64,000 bases of DNA. Source: Adiantum capillus-veneris (Eukaryota > Streptophyta > Polypodiopsida > Polypodiales > Pteridaceae). Under the pieces are notes generated by a model. That model was given only the letters and a program-made list of their open reading frames with translations, was not told the DNA's origin and made no database searches. Location of the stretch: assembly GCA_014529385.2 (NCBI GenBank), contig CM043944.1, positions 91,939,914-92,003,913 of the forward strand, in the 5' to 3' direction. Position 1 is the stretch's first letter, and each line of letters begins with the position of its first letter. A program made the translations under genes and the position numbers. Positions 35,912-45,865 of this stretch are shown piece by piece.

Positions 35912-37003
35912 AGCTACGCTTCACAGTGGTTTACTTTCCTGGGAAAAATTCGGCAGAGTTTCCCCTGTAAACTGACCTCTGAACCAATATCAACCTGTCA
36001 AATGAACCAAGAAAGCTTCAGATTCTGCATAAATTTCGGCAGAGTCTCCTTTGTAAAATGGCTCTGGTGTACTCAAAAAACAGTCCAAAAAACAACTCAA
36101 AAAACATTGTCTCTCTGACACTGTAAGCTGCGGGTAAACCTGTCCTGCACCTGTACTGTCTCTCATTGTCCTGTCACTGTCCTGTAAGCATAGACTGTGA
36201 CAATGCCTCAACGGCAGTAAAGCAAAGATGCAATTCCAACTGTCTAACTCACAGTCAATACATCCTAGCTGCCTATCTAAGGGTGCTCGAGGGATCGCTC
36301 CAAGACCTGTATCACCGAAAGGATCTCAACATTCGAGAATCCCCTAGCTCAATAAAACCTCACTCGACCCTCAACAAAGGCTGCAGTAAATCTGACAGTA
36401 CATAGACTTCCCACAAAGTCATACATCCGCAAATTTCCCACTATATGCTGTAACCACTGCGGCGGTTGTTTGCTGCGTGACTCACAGCCAGCAAACCCTC
36501 AACAAACATACATCATCTCTGACAATACATCCCATGTGGAAGTACCTGCAATGTCAGGATGAAATCTGGAATATCAAGCAGCAAACACAAGCTACCTGAT
36601 GAACTAGTGGATGTCGCCTACAGTCTATGTGTAGATGCGCCCGTGTCGTATGTGACACGCCTCCAAGAACTGTGAGCCGTCCTTCGATGTGTAGACAGCC
36701 ACAAATCAACACTCTGGGAGTGTCGATATCCTCAGCACCTCCAGTCGTAGGCCGAAAACCCCAAATTTGAAAAGTCGGATCTGCACCCGTCGAGACCACG
36801 TAGTCGAAAATGGCCTGCGCAGACCTTTGTCGAAGCCGAACGGTGGCCGAGATGACCTCAGAATGAAATTCTGACAACACCAGGCTTGCCCACGAGATTT
36901 GGGGCTGTGTCTTCGCCTGTCGAATTTCACTCCAATCGAATTTCACTCCAATCTGAGCTGGTGACTCTAGCCTCCTGCAGTGCTGCCCCGAGCCTCGATC
37001 CAA
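35912..37003 (-). other. Element C 5' leader (1.1 kb)
   Basis: Lies between the primer site and gag. It carries two copies of a TTCGGCAGAGT motif with similar context (35949 and 36046) and no convincing coding frame. The length is unusual for copia elements, whose leaders are often short. Confidence 0.6.
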
Positions 37004-37016
37004 GCTCTGATACCAG
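37004..37016 (-). promoter_or_regulatory. Element C primer binding site
   Basis: Minus-strand CTGGTATCAGAGC, complementary to initiator Met-tRNA, one base from the right terminal segment. Confidence 0.88.
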
Positions 37017-37017
37017 T

Positions 37018-37102
37018 TGAAGGAGTAGAGCGAGTTCACTATATCGTCGTGCTCTTCTTCTCGCACTCTCTCTCGCGTCGCACTTCCGCTCGTACTCCTT
37101 CA
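37018..37102. repeat. Element C right terminal segment (85 bp)
   Basis: Begins TGAAGGAGTAGAGCG and ends CGTACTCCTTCA, so it has 10-base inverted ends of its own. Its interior is the reverse complement of 31649-31727 rather than a direct copy. Confidence 0.88.
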
Positions 37103-37107
37103 CGTTT

Positions 37108-37469
37108 CCTCTTGGGAGGAGTTGGCGATAGTCTAGACCACCATCTTCATGGAGCCACATCTTTTGAGGAACTTAGGGAATCACTTCTTTCTTGTTCTTT
37201 GGATTCCTCCTCTCTTATGGGAGAGAGTCTTCTTTTGGGAGTTTCATCAAGAGACCTCCTAAACTCTCTCTCCTCTTGGAGAGGAAGGGAAATCCCATAA
37301 GCACGAAGTTTTTGGGTAGCTTCGGCTTGCAAAGTAGGGTTGTGCCCATAGCTTGATGCAGCCTAGTAACACGATAATTGATAAACATGGGGGCATCGTC
37401 ATTAGCACCTTCATGTGCAAAATCAAAGTTATCAATGTTCATTCTACTCTCTTGGTTATTGTCAACCAT
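37108..37469 (-). pseudogene. Element B gag, N-terminal part
   Basis: The start at 37469 (MVDNNQESRMNIDNFDF) aligns with the gag start of element A. A frameshift near 37320 is needed to continue into RSLDETPKRRLSPIREEE (similar to A) and TPPKRKR, where copia C interrupts the gene. Confidence 0.82.
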
Positions 37470-37883
37470 GCTAATTATACTTATGTGTTTACTTAGTGTA
37501 TCCTTTGGCAATTCAAAACCTTAGTTGCTACTCCTCTTAGCCTTTGAAAATAATCACTTAAGTATGTACACCCACGGTTTGAACTGGTTAATTATAGAGA
37601 GCAGTGAAGTGGGTCTATCATAGAGGAATTGGCGAGGGATAGCTCCTTTTGGACTTTTTATGGCTCAATAATGGTAAAGCCGTAGGCAAGTCTAAAAAGA
37701 CCCCATTATTAAGACCAAAGCTCCCGAGGTGTGCACCATATCCCACATAGTGGACTCAACAAAATCGATAATAGATCCCAGTTCCACTTACCCTAATATA
37801 ATTAACAAAATCAACCATTAATAGGCTACTTAAAGACCTCTCTTCTTAAGCAAGAAAAGAGAAACCAAATGATGTGATACCAA
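37470..37883 (-). other. Element B 5' leader and primer site
   Basis: Leader between the gag start and the primer binding site at 37871-37883. No separate feature. Confidence 0.6.
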
Positions 37884-38551
37884 TGTAATGGAAATGGTCT
37901 ATGAAATTTGAGAATAACGGAATTAAGAGAATTAGAGTGAGCATTTGAGGGTGTACTGAATTGATGGTAGCAACATGAACATAGGACTTAATTAACTTGG
38001 CATGAACAATACTTTTGCAAGAGAGAGAGTATTAGAGAACATGACAATAGTTGAGGACCGGATTTACTTGGAGCTGGCCCCTCCTCCAAAAGGCGTTTGT
38101 ATTATAGATTCTCCCATCAAGAGAGACTTGGTACAATACAATCTTTGTTTTCCTTGTGACCTTGGTGATGCTATGAAGATGGAAAGCTTCATGCATCACG
38201 AGCATAACATAAACTTTGCAAAAAGCATTAACTATCCCAAGCCTCAGTCCCAAGGCCTCAAACACCTTCAAAGGTGGAGAGAGCTAGTGGGGAATGAGGG
38301 TAGGGAAGAGGAAGAAGAATTATTCATAGGAGAAAGAAATAGTTCCTCACTTATCATCACCTCTTCTTGATTAGCATAGCATAATAGCATAGTAATGAAG
38401 ATGAAGAAGATGGCAAGCTTAAGCATTGAAGCATGGCTCTTGGTTGGATTTCCATTCCATAGCCAAGAGTGTTGGTGTAGGATCTGCACTTCTCAACAAG
38501 CTTGGAGAAGGAGATGGAGCTCTTGCACTTTGCACTCCACACAATGAGAGA

Positions 38552-38592
<41 letters not shown>

Positions 38593-39319
38593 AGAGTATA
38601 ACCCCCTCATGCTTAGTCCACATCTTTCTCTCTCCCTCTCTCTCTCTCGTATTATTTAATTATTTCATTTGGACATGTGTCCTTACTCTTTGAGAGAAAG
38701 AATTTAATTATTTATTTTTATGTATCTAAATTCTCGTTGGACCCCTTTAAAACCTATTCAATAGGATTCAAGCACATCATGAGGTCCACATGTGGATGAT
38801 CATTTGAACATGTGTCTTTTATGCTTATTAAGTCATTTGGTTTGAATTGAATACTTCAAGCACTTAGTCAATCAAGCATGGAAACGTTGATGCCTCTTGC
38901 GAGTTTATCTTTAAATTGCACACTTCAAGAACCTTAGTCATTTAAGCATGTGAAAAGCACCTCAAGCTTTTGGGCAAGGTTCCCTTTAACACTTAGAAAG
39001 CCAACAAGCACCTCATGTTTGGGTAGGATTCCCACCTCAAGGTCAACCCTAGCTTACCTAAGGTCAAATGACTTTTTAACACTAACTTTTGGAGGTCTTT
39101 AATGAAGATAACCCTAAGGTCTTTAAGCTCCATTAGGTAGCATTGTTTTTTAGCTGACCATATCTCATTTGGACCCCGTTAACCTTGGCCCCGTGTTGAG
39201 ACAGATCCATAAGAGCATATCTATATTCTAACCCTTGTTTCCATTTATTCTCCCACGTTAAATGATGAATTTAATATGAGAAAATCATTTGGGTTGGTTA
39301 GATATTAGATTTTATGACA
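37884..39319 (-). repeat. Element B 5' LTR (1436 bp)
   Basis: Partner of 25991-27472, with an internal (TG)n at 38551-38591. Confidence 0.93.
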
Positions 39320-39324
39320 TTTCT

Positions 39325-41089
39325 TTTATCATGCACTCACGTAGTGTGCGTTGAAGTTCTCTCGACACAATGACTACTAGGGAAGACATGATCTGGCTAG
39401 CAAGGTGCCAAGTTTGAACTTATGTAGTGTTTTAAGATAGAAAAGCAAGAGTATGAAAGTGGAAGGTGGAATCTGCATAGATTCCACCTAATAGAAATAA
39501 AGAAGAGCCAGTAGTATGTCATCACATTTTTGAGAATTTCCTATTAGGGATGATTCTTTGATGGCGAACGAAAGGAGGAGCAGCAGTCAGGTGTGGAGGG
39601 CAACGTGGGCTGAGGAGCGAGCTTGCTGATAGCCGAAAGCTCTACTGAATGAGATGACGACGATAGGTTGCCACTGGGTGTAGAACACAGAACAATGATG
39701 AGGGAGGGAGAGGAAGGGACAACCTACATATATATATATTTTAAATGGGGCATAGGCTTGACACAGTGTTCACATGCTCTTGCATGGCTTAGTGTATCGT
39801 GGCGAAAGTAGTGATTTTCCACCTGTTTGAGTTTAAATGGGGGTAGTGATTTTCCACGTGTATGTTTGAGTTCAAATCAAGGATAGAAGTTTTGAGGGGT
39901 CCAAATTTTGAAGGGTAGCTCAGAGGCCAAAGCATGAACTCGATGGAATCTGCTAAGATTTTGCATAATAAAATGGAGAGAAGAGCCAGTAACTCGGTCC
40001 ACTTCTATTTTTTATTATGTGCAATCTTCTCATATTATACCTTGGAGCTACCTCCACCTTCTAAAAGCCTTATTTGCATTCTCATGCAACAACGAACTCG
40101 AAATGACGACACCAAGCTCGTAGACAAGTCTCTCGACTTAACTCTGCCTCAAAGGCCTTAATGTCCTGAATGCAATCCATATGTATTGAAAAAAAACTCT
40201 ACACCGTCTTTTGTTGACCTACTACTCAACCCTCTCCCCTAAGGCGGCCTGGCTCGCTGTCAACCCATCTCGCGACCTGCTTTCTACCACCTGCCTCCCC
40301 ATCGTGTTGCCTATGCTACCTGCTAGAGCCACGTTTTTGGGTGTTGGTCTCCTGCCCCACCACATGCTGTTTGCCTTGTTGCCTACGACCTCCCATTTGG
40401 CTTCACTTTTCCTCCTTAATCCCCAAAGTATCTCGTGAGATTCCCTTAAATGAACCTCGTGTTCAAAATTGAACACACCTACTACTACCGTTCCAACTAA
40501 ACATATTCATTTTGAACACACCTACTACCCTTCAAACTGAACATATTCAATGATGATTTACTTCATAAAGGGGACTTGAATTGAACCGTTCTTTAACAAA
40601 CCAATTGTAGCATACTATTTACTTCATAAAGGGGACTTGAATTGAACCATTCTTTGTAGATTCTCCTTGGTCTTAAGTTTCAACTCTACAACCCAATAGA
40701 AAACCTCAAACCATCATCGGGTTTGAACGCAAGTAGGCACTCTAAATGCCTCTACCTCAACTGACGTAGCCACTCAGGCTCCTTTCAAGCACTGCTTGGA
40801 ATAACATATTTTATGTAGAGAAAAAAATGCTCCTGGTCGTGCTTCTCTTGCACCTTGGCATCACTTCACAAGCTGCTTGCTCTTGCTCTTACGGTCGTCA
40901 TCCACCACCTGCACGCCATGGTTTTGTCGTATGCCTCTCCCATGCAGCCACTGGCTGCCGTTTTCAATACCATCACCATCACCATCACTCTGATTCACAT
41001 TGTAAGATTCCCCCTAATAAGTTGTTTTCCAAGAAATCAATTTCTAGGACATATTATATAGTTGATTGGTTTCCCATATGTATATATAT
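39325..41089. other. Unassigned DNA with short duplications
   Basis: Contains a near-perfect pair TTTACTTCATAAAGGGGACT... at 40557 and 40618 (period 61), a doubled AACACACCTACTAC motif near 40463 and 40515, and a doubled GTAGTGATTTTCCAC near 39808 and 39843. An ATG-led frame at 40827 begins with a signal-peptide-like run (LLVVLLLHLGITSQAACSC), and an overlapping frame ends at a donor-like ATT|GTAAGA at 41001; neither is recognised. Confidence 0.35.
40557..40656. repeat. 61-bp period duplication
   Basis: Two copies of about 40 bases, one substitution apart, separated by about 20 bases. Confidence 0.85.
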
Positions 41090-41109
41090 ATATTGAATAT
41101 TTCAATCAT

Positions 41110-41166
41110 GAAAACTTCAATTACGTCCTGCTTACGGAGTATCGCGCCTCGCGAGGTCGAAACAAG
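41110..41166 (+). other. Candidate 5' UTR exon of the NC2-beta gene
   Basis: A CG-rich patch (CGGAGTATCGCGCCTCGCGA) ends at a good donor AAG|GTACGG (41166/41167), in front of the (CT)n(CA)n tract. It lies about 1 kb upstream of the NC2-beta exon on the same strand. The link is inferred only from position and the donor. Confidence 0.25.
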
Positions 41167-41175
41167 GTACGGATC

Positions 41176-41196
41176 TCTCTCTCTCTCTCTCTCTCG

Positions 41197-41241
<45 letters not shown>

Positions 41242-41256
41242 GCGCGCGCGCGCGGA
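41176..41256. repeat. (CT)n(CA)n(CG)n compound microsatellite
   Basis: About 15 CT units with one CG interruption, about 14 CA units, then CGCGCGCGCGCG. Confidence 0.93.
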
Positions 41257-42160
41257 GGTTAGAATAGTTTTCGTTGGGGAGAGAGGCCATTCTATCTGTA
41301 AACGCATTAGACATTTTCAGGATTCAGGCTGTTTGATTACCTGCTTCACTTCAGCTTTCGACAGGTTGCTGTGCATAATCTTGCAATGTGCTTACGCTTA
41401 GCATTGGAATAGATGTACTTCACCATATTGCCGGTGAATGTGGTTTGGGTGAAATTGGATCATGAGAGATACGATAGTTGTCCAGTTTGCACGCAATACT
41501 TTTCTGCTGTAGCGATGCGGTCCAGCATGTATTTTTTGTGATTTGATCAAGTGAGATGGTAGACCGACAATGGACATTGACTTCGGTGGCTTAGCTATTT
41601 GGGTGCCTCATTAGTTGGTGCGTTAGGGGTATGATGATTTGTAAGCAGTGCTTTGTTGTCAATACTGGACCATTGCTCATGTTGGGCTGAATTTTGCTTA
41701 CATAGCTTAAGTCTCAAATTCAAAAGAATGTTGTCTATCCAAGCCTCAAGAGTCAACGTTAATAACCCAAAGGCTAAACCATTCATTGTCTAGTCTCCAC
41801 ATAGGTAAGTTACGTGTAAAGGTTGTTTTTATAACATTGGATGACGGTTTCTTAGTGTACCATACCCTTTGAATTTTGTTCAGCCAGTTTCAGCAAAGTG
41901 GATATGATAAAATTGGTTTTGATGAATATGTATGGATTATCTTTCCAAGGCAACCTTGAAGGAAAAGAATGGTGGAAAGACCTTTCCTCATTTGTGCTTT
42001 TTTCAATGAGACTTTGTATTTGTTCTCTAAAGTTCAGGTTTCTATTTTCTGTTGGTATGGGGAGGTCATTGTTTTTCATCATCCTTTATGATTTTTCCAA
42101 TATTTTAGGTAGTTTTTTTAAGTGAGGGTTTATTTTTCTTCGAAATGTTTTTAATAGCAG

Positions 42161-42233
42161 ATTCTAGGCAAACTGGATCCAGCTTCAATGGATGTGGTCG
42201 GAAGGGCAAAGGAAGATGTCTCACTTCCCAAAG
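42161..42233 (+). CDS. NC2-beta (DR1, negative cofactor 2 beta) N-terminal exon
   Basis: NC2-beta pairs with NC2-alpha through a histone fold and represses TBP-dependent transcription in the nucleus. An acceptor (TTTTAATAGCAG, ending 42160) is followed by a 73-base exon and a donor at 42233/42234 (AAAG|GTATGG). The frame reads LDPASMDVVGRAKEDVSLPK, matching the plant NC2-beta N-terminus (MDP-MDIVG-KEDASLPK). The exon ends in phase 1 with G, which fits the Ala that begins the next conserved block in the family. The ATG at 42188 is the likely start; an upstream coding exon is possible because the frame stays open to the acceptor. No later exon was found within the window. Confidence 0.7.
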
Positions 42234-42354
42234 GTATGGTTGCTATTATACCAAAAAATTCTTGTTTTGAAAACAAAACTTGATTGACTTTCTAGTGAAC
42301 TTATGATTGGTTTCAGAATTGTGTTTTGGTCACGACGTCACTTTTAAGATCGGT

Positions 42355-42450
42355 TCTGCTAAAACAAGTAGAACCTTGTAGCCTATCAAGTATATCATTG
42401 ATAGTGGATATTGGAAACCTGTTCTTGATGGTCTTGTAGGTGATACACAT
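42355..42450 (-). pseudogene. Gypsy reverse transcriptase fragment
   Basis: Minus-strand translation gives YKTIKNRFPISTINDILDRL and then QGSTCF, the block around 'IKNRFPIPRIDDILDKLQG' of gypsy reverse transcriptase. Nothing on either side continues the domain clearly. A primer-site-like TGGTATCAAAGCTC (minus, 43254-43267) about 0.8 kb upstream may belong to the same relic. Confidence 0.7.
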
Positions 42451-43404
42451 TCTCCAAAATTTGTCTTTTGTATTGCGCTAGATCAAACCCTTCTCCAAAA
42501 AGCCTTTCACTTTGGCTCATGAAGCCTTCATTCTGGACTTTGCTTGCTCTGTAATGTTGTCGGTTCCTCGCAAGATCTTTCTGCAAGGATGACTCTCCTC
42601 GAATCAAAAAGTTTTGGAAGTTGAGAAGATCACTACAAGAATCATTTAAAAAAGTTCTTGCAACACGGCAACTTTTCAAGAGATTCTAACAATCCCTTTC
42701 TTGGCAAGTCTAGCTAACTCTGCTTGAATCCATTACACACATCAATAGATGTATTATGTCTAAATTTTGTACCTTATGGAAAAGTCTTTGCCAATTGCAA
42801 TTTTTTTAATTGCACAAACCGAGAGATTCTGCCAATCTCTTTTTATTACATCCCAAATTTTTTGCAAAAACCCTCATTTGCGGTTGAAAATCCTTTTTTT
42901 TGAAGCTGTTGGAAGCAAAATCCATTCGCATTAATACGTAGGGCTCTTCGAAAGGATCAACTTTGACTTTTGACACATATCCCAATTCTCATCCATTGAA
43001 GATTTTTAGACGTCTCTAAGACTCAGAAAAGTATCACAAGGCTTTTTTTTTTCTTGCTTTTTACGGCAAAAACGAACTCTTACTTCTTCATCTCCTCTTT
43101 CTATTGTTGTTTCTTCTTCTAAAAAGCACCTTCTTCCAAACTCAATTTCTATAAAAATTTGCTTCTTCAAAAAGCATTTTTGTAAAAATCTTCGTCTACA
43201 ACAATCCATTGCTACAGTTTTGGACAGGATCGCTTAGGGATTTACAATCGTTTGAGCTTTGATACCACTATCATCGGCAAGCCACTGGCAAGGTGGTAAG
43301 TTGAGAGTATGAGTTCTTTCTGTTAGAGATACACTTTTTGGGGGACATTGTTTGGACTAAGGGTGCTAGCATGGACCAATCGAAAGTGGCGGTTATTTGA
43401 GATT
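42451..43404. other. Degenerate retroelement leader, unassigned
   Basis: Between the RT fragment and the candidate primer site at 43254-43267. A Lys/Glu/Arg-rich minus-strand frame at 43006-43209 arises from AAG/GAA-rich repeats and has no domain. Confidence 0.35.
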
Positions 43405-43767
43405 GGCCTACATTGAAGAATGTACTTGATGTTCGGAGCTTTTTGGGATTTATCCTCTTACTATTGACGGTTCATTTGTCTGTTTGCAAAGATTGCTTCG
43501 CCGTTGCATACCTTGATTGAGAAAGGGGTGCCATTCACAGATTATGGCTTTTGAGAGTCTTAAATACAAGCTGACTACAGGGCCATTGTTGAAATTACCA
43601 AATTTGTAGAAGACTTTTGAAGTTTACTATGATGCTTGTGGAGGCAGTCTAGGAACGGTCTTAATGCAAGATGGCCATGTCATAGCTTACAAGAGTAGGA
43701 TGTTGTCCAAGCCAGAGAGGGTTGTACATATTTATGCAAAGGAGCTCTTGGCGCAGTGGAGGCATTA
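43405..43767 (+). pseudogene. Gypsy RT-connection/RNase H fragment
   Basis: Plus-strand translation in several frames gives LKNVLDVRSFLGF, MAFESLKYKLTTGPLLKLP, then FEVYYDACGGSLGTVLMQDG with HVIAYKSRMLSKPE, and YAKELLA. These are the connection and the first part of RNase H of a gypsy pol. It ends where the LTR of element F begins. Confidence 0.75.
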
Positions 43768-44003
43768 CTTGTGCGCCATTTGGTCAGTCACATATACTCT
43801 CTCTCTAGAAAGGTGGTCCAGGCCAATCTCTTTGTCAGAGCCAGAATCCTTGTGCCGTGCATTGATTTTCTCTCTCTAAACTTGATTTTTGATTTTCTCT
43901 CTACTGTAGATTCTCTCTCTAGAACCCGTGATTTTCTTTTTCTATAATTAGTGGAGAATTTCTCTCTAAAAACAAAGACTTTCTCTCTTTAAATTGGATT
44001 TCA

Positions 44004-44367
44004 TTAAAAAAGAAACTTTTTTTTTTTTCGACACACCATAGGGCCCATAGGGGGAGGTGTTACATGGTCGGGCAAGGGCCGCGTACCATCGGGCAAGAGC
44101 CACGCGTAGGCATCACCATGGCCACCTAATTGATGCACCACATGCTGGGAACGGCGGAGAGAACTCGTAGCAACCAGCTAGGAACCTCCTCCTCGGGTGA
44201 CCCACCCCAGGAGGAGGATGCACTCGAGTGTCCAAGGGCAAGAGCCCTAGCAACGTGAACACCAGGTGAGCACAAGGTGTCCCTCTAGAGTGTGACCCAA
44301 CGGGGGATTTGAACCCACAACCCATAGGTTGAGAGGCCAAAGCCTTACCGTTAAAAAAGAAACTTTT
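44004..44367 (-). mobile_element. tRNA-derived SINE with perfect 17-bp target duplication
   Basis: The 330-bp body (44021-44350) is flanked by TTAAAAAAGAAACTTTT at 44004-44020 and 44351-44367. On the minus strand it starts CGGTAAGGCTTTGGCCTC (box A), has GGGTTCAAATCCC (box B) about 35 bases on, a GC-rich body, and a terminal A run ending at 44021. These are the diagnostic features of a Pol III SINE mobilised by LINE machinery. It sits inside the 5' LTR of F, whose other LTR lacks it. Confidence 0.93.
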
Positions 44368-44653
44368 ATCTATTGAATTATAAATAAAGCCGGCGCCCCC
44401 AATTAGTTGATATTTTTATGAATAAAAAGTTGGCTTCCCAAATTCTGGGAGTAGTTTTGCATTTTCAGGGATTCACTTGTGCACGCTGAGATCGTTTACA
44501 GATTGCCAGCACGTGATTGCACGAGCACCAACTCTTGGATTGCAGTCCTCCGACTCCTTGTATGAGAAGAGTTCTATTGATAAAGAAATACGCGAACGGG
44601 GGAGTTGACAGTCACAATCTAGGGCCATCGTGTACACTGTATAGGCATCCTGC

Positions 44654-44658
<5 letters not shown>

Positions 44659-44694
<36 letters not shown>
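44659..44694. repeat. (CT)n microsatellite
   Basis: About 18 CT units within the 5' LTR of element F. Confidence 0.9.
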
Positions 44695-44699
<5 letters not shown>

Positions 44700-44770
44700 C
44701 CCCACTCTCTATTTCAGTTCACTTATTTAAGTTGTTTGAAGTGATAAAGCGTTCCCAAGTTTTGCAAATT

Positions 44771-44883
44771 GTGATTTCTTTGTGTCTTCCATCAAATCAC
44801 TTGCCAAAAGTGATTATAGTGGCCCGTGGGTGATTTCTTTGTGTCTTCCGTCAAATCACTTGCCAAAAGTGATTATAGTGGTA
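44771..44883. repeat. 59-bp tandem duplication at LTR end
   Basis: GTGATTTCTTTGTGTCTTCC and the following ~35 bases occur at 44771 and 44830 with one substitution. The second copy runs into the primer site, so the LTR/primer junction itself seems to have been duplicated. Confidence 0.9.
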
Positions 44884-44937
44884 TCAGAGCTTCAACTGCT
44901 TTCTTGCCCTCTGCAAATCAAAGCACGATCCTAACAA

Positions 44938-45450
44938 TGGAGATCACAATGGACAAGACGGAAATCCATGGAGTCCTTCCATCCAGAAGCATCTAGAGGA
45001 GACCCATGCTTAGTACACGGCTCGACAGTTGGTGTATCTGGTCGAGCAACAAAAGCAGAAACCCCAACGGATGATCGGGTTGATTTGGAGGCTTTGCACA
45101 ACTATTTGGGCTCTCTTAATCCTCCTGTTACCCTTGCTATCCCTCAACAAAATTCTCAAATCTACTCTTCTCCGGAACACCGCTTTCTGTGCCAACGCTG
45201 CAACAAGCATCTGGACCTTCACAGACACCGAATCAGTGTTTTCAATTAAGCCCTCAACAAATGGTCAAGTACAAAGCTCAAGGGAAGTGCTACACTTGTG
45301 GCCACGTTGGATACACCTTCAGAGATTGTTCGGAAAGTCAACACGAAGATTTTTGGTGAAATTCAAGGATTACCTACCCATGGATGCCTAGTGCATGAAC
45401 TTTGAGGAGTTGACGGATCGAGATGATTTGATACAGTTGTACAAAGAGGC
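44938..45450 (+). pseudogene. Element F fused gag/chromodomain remnant
   Basis: After an ATG at 44938 (MEITMDKTEIHG) gag-like sequence runs with stops and frame changes to the knuckle CYTCGHVGYTFRDC (45290-45331). Within about 10 codons it passes into RRFLVKFKDYLPMDA, the chromodomain core that ends pol in this gypsy group, followed by a frame trace ending LIQLYKEAFGL. Protease, reverse transcriptase, RNase H and integrase are absent. Confidence 0.8.
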
Positions 45451-45865
45451 TTTTGGATTAATTTGCTTTTTGTATACATGGATTTGACATGTTATGGCTG
45501 ATGGCACGCGTCCATCATACCATGATGACGTTCACTATGGTGACTCTCCACCGACTTTGGATGGATGATCGCATTGAAAGAGACATCAGTTGGGAACTTT
45601 CCCTTTGATGCGATCCAATGTCATTTGCGTTGGAATGGTGTACACCTGTGACATATTTTCCATGTTGACTAGGAAGTATGAAGATTATTCCTTTTTATGC
45701 ACAGTCCACACTGCTACCATTGCACATAAATGCCTAATTGTATGTTTATCTGCGGGAATAACTTGGGGAAACATTGTGCACATGTTAAGATGTGTGGATT
45801 TCTTTTTCTCTCTTTCTACTATATCTTGCAATCGAGGGCCATTGCTTTGATTTTAGAGGGTAGTA
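45451..45865 (+). other. Element F 3' untranslated region
   Basis: From the chromodomain trace to the polypurine tract; no coding motif. Confidence 0.5.

Larger units (their letters stand above)
31649..37102 (-). mobile_element. Nested Ty1/copia element C with inverted terminal segments
   Basis: Inserted in the gag of B with a 5-bp target duplication CGTTT (31644-31648 and 37103-37107). The left end (31649-31727) and right end (37018-37102) carry the same segment of about 79-85 bases in opposite orientation. On the minus strand a polypurine tract (AGTGGGAGG) precedes TGTTGGGGTATAAAG, so the left, 3' LTR is about 192 bases (31649-31840). On the right only the 85-base segment lies between the primer site (TGGTATCAGAGC, 37004-37016) and the target duplication. 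The pol frame is nearly intact. Confidence 0.88.
25991..39319 (-). mobile_element. Gypsy element B (complete, decayed) with copia element C nested in gag
   Basis: The LTRs run 25991-27472 and 37884-39319, start TGTAATGGAAATGG and end TTTTATGACA on the plus strand. The 5-bp target duplication TTTCT lies at 25986-25990 and 39320-39324. The primer site (TTGGTATCACATC, minus strand) is at 37871-37883, and a polypurine tract TTAAGAGAGAGG sits at 27473-27490. Total length is 13.3 kb, of which 5.45 kb is the nested copia. Gag, reverse transcriptase, RNase H, integrase and a chromodomain trace are all broken. The family is that of element A. Confidence 0.93.

Noticed and set aside
36554-37066. 170-codon minus-strand frame in the copia C leader
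   Set aside because: It reads through the primer site and terminal segment; no motif, so treated as leader RNA.
40827-41001. Signal-peptide-like frame followed by a donor-like GTAAGA
   Set aside because: A hydrophobic start and one donor are not enough; there is no homology that I recognise and no matching acceptor exon.
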